From assembly GCA_029891345.1 (NCBI GenBank), contig CM056993.1, positions 273,638,900-273,702,899 on the forward strand: a DNA stretch of 64,000 nt, written 5' to 3'. This document shows positions 61,078-64,000 of this stretch, piece after piece; within the stretch, counting starts at the first letter, position 1, and each line of letters starts with the position of its first letter. A program made the position numbers and the translations under genes. Origin of the DNA: Dryococelus australis (Eukaryota > Arthropoda > Insecta > Phasmatodea > Phasmatidae). The notes below the pieces were generated by a model, which saw only the letters and a program-made list of their open reading frames with translations, ran no database searches and was not told where the DNA came from.

Positions 61078-61565
61078 AAAATTCCAGAATAGGGTCTTTT
61101 CGGAAAAAAATCTCAGAAAGTGGTATAATTCCACTCTACTAATTACACAGAACACTCGTTTACTAGGGGCATCAACATTTGACTAATAGAAATCCCAAAA
61201 ACGATAGTGGGGAGGGCTAAGAAGATCAGGGAAATTGTGGGGTAAAATGAGCAAAAAATACGTAAATAGTGTAATATTTATTCATGAAAATACATTAAAT
61301 TGCAAAAAGACTCAACCAAACATTAGTTAATTGACAGTATTACCAATACAAGCTACAAATATGATAGTGGGGAGGGCTATGAAGATCAGGGCAATTGTGT
61401 GGTAAAAAATATGTACGTTTTCATTACTAACTTTTACCCCGCAATTTCCCTTTAGTTCATAGCCCACCCCCACTATCATATTTCTAAATTGTTGTCAATT
61501 TAGGAAATGTTCAGTTCAATCATTTTGCAACTAAACATGTTTTCATGATACAATATTACAATACT
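61078..61565 (+). repeat. Dispersed repeat family D, copy 2, with an inverted third segment
   Basis: The first 358 bp align with 44572-44930. From about 61430 the sequence turns back: 'ttttaccccgcaatttcc' and 'cccacccccactatcat' are the reverse complement of the GATAGTGGGG...GGGGTAAAA units. The stretch 'ttttcatgatacaatatta' mirrors 'gtaatatttattcatgaaaa'. The unit therefore contains a foldback of about 370 bp (61195-61565). It starts almost exactly where the non-LTR element's recognisable coding sequence ends. Confidence 0.75.
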
Positions 61566-61596
61566 ATTACAAATAACAAAAAAAAATTTGTTAAAT

Positions 61597-61710
61597 GGCA
61601 AACACATATTATTTTTCAATGCAATTGGGCTACACGTGAAAATCATTTCTGGGGAAACTCCAAGATTCGCTGATGCGTGCCGTTTTGAGTCACCACCAGT
61701 GGCGATGTGT
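61597..61710 (+). repeat. Short dispersed repeat, partner of 63155-63232
   Basis: The words 'ggctacacgtgaaaatcatttctg', shown here as GGCTACAC and TGAAAATCATTTCTG, followed by GGAAACTCCAAG and TTCGCTGATGCGTG, recur at 63155-63232 in the same orientation. The class is unknown. Confidence 0.7.
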
Positions 61711-61924
61711 GCTATAATTTTATGGGCAAGCTACTGTATGCAAGGGGCAGTAACGGTGTTGATCTCCCCAATAAACGGGGAGGGGGGTCCGGGGGTCCTC
61801 TCTCGGGAGAATTTAGATTTCAAGGTGCAAAATGATGTAATTTAAATATTTTTCGTACCTAAATATAAAATACACCGCTTGTAAAAATATTAATACTTTT
61901 TAACATATATTTTTCCAGAGTAAA

Positions 61925-62454
61925 AATTATCACAAAGATACCTACATCAAACCCGGAACCTTGTCCAATTAATGCAATTAAAGCAAGTAACTCTATATAA
62001 TTGCCATGGTTTTCTGATTCTTTTGTCTCGTCATGACCACGGAAAGGCAGTTACTGTACGCCCAAGAAACAAACATCATTTATTAAACGCTTCAAAAATT
62101 TCTCTGTTTTTTTTTTTTTTTTCCGTAATGTGCTTAATTGTTTGGATCTATCTAGACCAAAATCAACTCTATTTTTACCAAATTCTTTAAGCGACAAAAA
62201 CAAATTTATGTGAACTTCAGAATGTTTGTGTGTTTGAACAGCATTGCACAGATTGTTAAGGTCACAATACCCAGTTGCAGTCCACGTGTTAACATCCTTT
62301 GAAAACAATAAACATGGCCAGCAAAACCTTTCTTGCATGTTGTTGTGATCGTAATGTCAGGTGTCGACCTACCCTCTTTTATGATGTCACATCTTTCCTG
62401 AAAAGTGAAATCACTGCTGGAAAATTCTTCACTTGTAATCCACACATACCACAC
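61925..62454 (-). pseudogene. hAT-type transposase fragment (TTF-type zinc finger/DUF4371, ZMYM1-like)
   Basis: On - the first frame (from 62454) gives WITSEEFSSSDFTFQER and RSTPDITIT. A second frame (62338-62051) gives FCWPCLLFS, then a WTATGYCDLNNLCNAVQTH segment, HSEVHINLFLSLKEFGK, KFLKRLINDVCFLG. Past a stop it continues PFRGHDETKESENHGNYIEL down to about 61930. This is the ordered N-terminal signature of the TTF-zinc-finger hAT transposases also known as ZMYM-like proteins in arthropod genomes. The two frames show a frameshift with loss of the middle of the zinc finger, and the catalytic region is absent. Confidence 0.85.
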
Positions 62455-63091
62455 TTACATCCACATGTTTCTGTTGCACTCGTTCTTATCTACTCGGTTC
62501 TCAGTCTCACATGGTAATTTTATAATTTTTATGTAGGGTATACATCGCGAACAAATATATATAACATTCTCAGCACCAAAACTAAATTAAATAAAAACAA
62601 TACGATTTGTGTTGTGCGCACGAACTAGCCCACACATCAATCTAGTTACTTTAAACTACACCATGGCCCACGACTGCCTGCGGCTAGGCCAGCTTTGGCT
62701 ATGTCCGCTTCAGTTTGATGAAGAAAGCACTACCATCGTAGCTTCTAACACAGGTTGACGCAGCCATAAGCCCCCGCCCCTCCCTGGGCGGTCTTCCTAT
62801 CTACCATCCCTCCGTTGACCAGGAAACCATTGCGAGCACCTACCTGCTGAAAGCATTACTTACAGTGCTTCCAAACATCTTGGTTTTGCTAGCCAACGAG
62901 TTGTTTTCTTATAATATACAGTATTGTTTCCCGAGTAGAATGTGTACCGCATGAGTGAAAAGTTACCTTAAAGTAAATATGAGTTACAATTAAATATTTA
63001 TTTTAAATATAACGTAGCCAGGAGACTGTCTGGGCAAGCAATGCTTGCCTTGCTTGCCCTAACAAGATGCCACTGGTCAGCCAATTGTCGG
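62455..63091. other. Spacer with a GC-richer patch, no gene recognised
   Basis: A patch at 62660-62830 is GC-rich with a short C/G run near 62770-62790. No domain or repeat partner is recognised. The 77-codon frame at 62998-63231 (-) overlaps the following repeats. Confidence 0.35.
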
Positions 63092-63375
63092 CACCTTGAA
63101 TCACTGTTTTGTCTCTGTGCATAATGTTGGACTACACTTGTACAGTATTTTCCCTGCGAGGGGACTATGCTTGAAAATAATTTCTGAGGAAACTCCAAGC
63201 TTCGCTGATGCGTGACGCTTTGCGTCACCACAAAAAAAAAATTGCAGGCGCACCTTGAATCACTGTTTTTGGGATATACTCTCGTGCTGGCGCTGGGACT
63301 CTGGCTCGCTGCATAATGCTTGGCTACACTTGTACAGTATTTTTCAATTCAAAAGGGCTACACTTGTAAATCATT
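63092..63375 (+). repeat. Tandem duplication, two diverged units of about 125-160 bp
   Basis: Both units start CACCTTGAATCACTGTTTT, pass through 'gcataatg.t.g.ctacactt' and share TGTACAGTATTTT. The first continues into the 63155-63232 repeat that also occurs at 61597. Confidence 0.75.
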
Positions 63376-63381
63376 TCTACA

Positions 63382-63530
63382 TTATCAATTATTGTGATGT
63401 TAACTTTAATTTGGTTAGGTCTTCAACATTTCACATTACTCGCGGCTTCAACATCATTTATACATATTGACTATTGTGTAGTTAACTTTCATATGGTTAG
63501 GTCGTCAACATTTGACATTACTTGTGGCAA
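63382..63530 (+). repeat. Tandem duplication, two units of about 75 bp
   Basis: Both units contain GTTAACTTT.AT.TGGTTAG then GTC.TCAACATTT.ACATTACT(C/T)G.GG, at 63390-63445 and 63469-63527. Confidence 0.8.
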
Positions 63531-64000
63531 TTAATACACAGGCAATACTACACAAATTAACTCATTGCAACGTAATAAATTTCAATACTACAACAAAATC
63601 AATTATGTTACTCACCCAATAATTTTCAGCTCGTACGCCGCCCAGCACTAATGACCACACACTGTGTATTCTATGTGACGATACTCTATACATACTCAAC
63701 TTACCTAACAAATATGGTAATTTCACTTTTCCCATGCATTTATTACCATAGAAACACTAGTATTTTTGAACAGTTATTTGATTTAACACGTTTAATTGAA
63801 ATTATTGTAATAAAACAGTCAAGCAGTCTTTCGCAAACCTCCGACTTGTACGGATACATTCGGACATCACAACTCACAACCGCAAACACAGCGACCTGCA
63901 CTACCTGGTATTTAACCAGTAAATGATGTTACACTTTTGGCGTGGGCTTATCGTACGGCAGTGTATTGTCATGGTGGGGGTATACATAGGATGTCCACAT
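63531..64000. other. AT-rich spacer to window end, nothing recognised
   Basis: The 91-codon frame at 63651-63926 (+) has no recognisable domain. The window ends inside this spacer. Confidence 0.4.

Overview
This window is AT-rich, non-coding-looking eukaryotic DNA, most likely from an arthropod and probably an insect with a large, repeat-rich genome. The clues are a PIF/Harbinger transposase paired with a MADF-type ORF, an I-group non-LTR retrotransposon carrying a 5' motif I know from arthropod elements, tRNA-derived SINEs, TA-flanked MITEs and long microsatellites. I found no bacterial or organellar feature and no intact host gene. Almost all short open frames lack recognisable domains, and the recognisable protein sequence is broken transposon coding sequence.

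Positions 1-25,600 are mostly AT-rich spacer seeded with small elements. These are at least four clear copies and several remnants of a MITE family whose termini read GGCTGTTCAC...TAAAGTGAGCAC next to TA (3026, 6107, 7111, 9683, with remnants near 8430, 12834, 16506, 17700 and 22684). There are also tRNA-related SINE copies (5341, 10163, 21655), two dispersed repeat families each with a second copy in the window (4876/22809 and 5710/28450), a large inverted-repeat element (11293-11750), a minisatellite (11076-11165) and several microsatellites.

Positions 25,700-28,030 hold a decayed PIF/Harbinger-type element: a + strand transposase pseudogene (26188-27071) and a convergent - strand MADF-like pseudogene (27558-27776). 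Positions 29,007-34,688 hold an LTR retrotransposon lying on the - strand, with two LTRs of about 1.47 kb and an internal region of about 2.7 kb without recognisable pol. A second, diverged copy of the same family (one LTR plus a little interior) lies at 38430-40354. A degenerate SINE lies at 37757-38060.

Positions 41,000-54,000 contain further MITE-like and palindromic elements (41222, 50799), a dispersed repeat (44572), and a solo-LTR-like copy of another long repeat (48490-50572) with a smaller repeat inserted in it. Positions 54,100-61,075 hold a nearly full-length but dead non-LTR retrotransposon: gag-like ORF1, then endonuclease, reverse transcriptase and RNase H. A 1.785 kb LTR-like element interrupts its ORF1, flanked by an exact 4-bp duplication. 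The last 3 kb hold the second copy of the 44572 repeat, an hAT-type (TTF zinc finger) transposase remnant on the - strand, and short tandem duplications.

The parts do not form a pathway. The window is a layered record of insertions: the non-LTR element came first, the LTR-like element then landed in its ORF1, and small repeats landed in or beside the larger ones. I did not find a convincing undescribed biological system. The most useful leads are the MITE family with shared ends but different interiors, the pol-less LTR family with a strongly conserved interior block, and the nested 54-61 kb locus.
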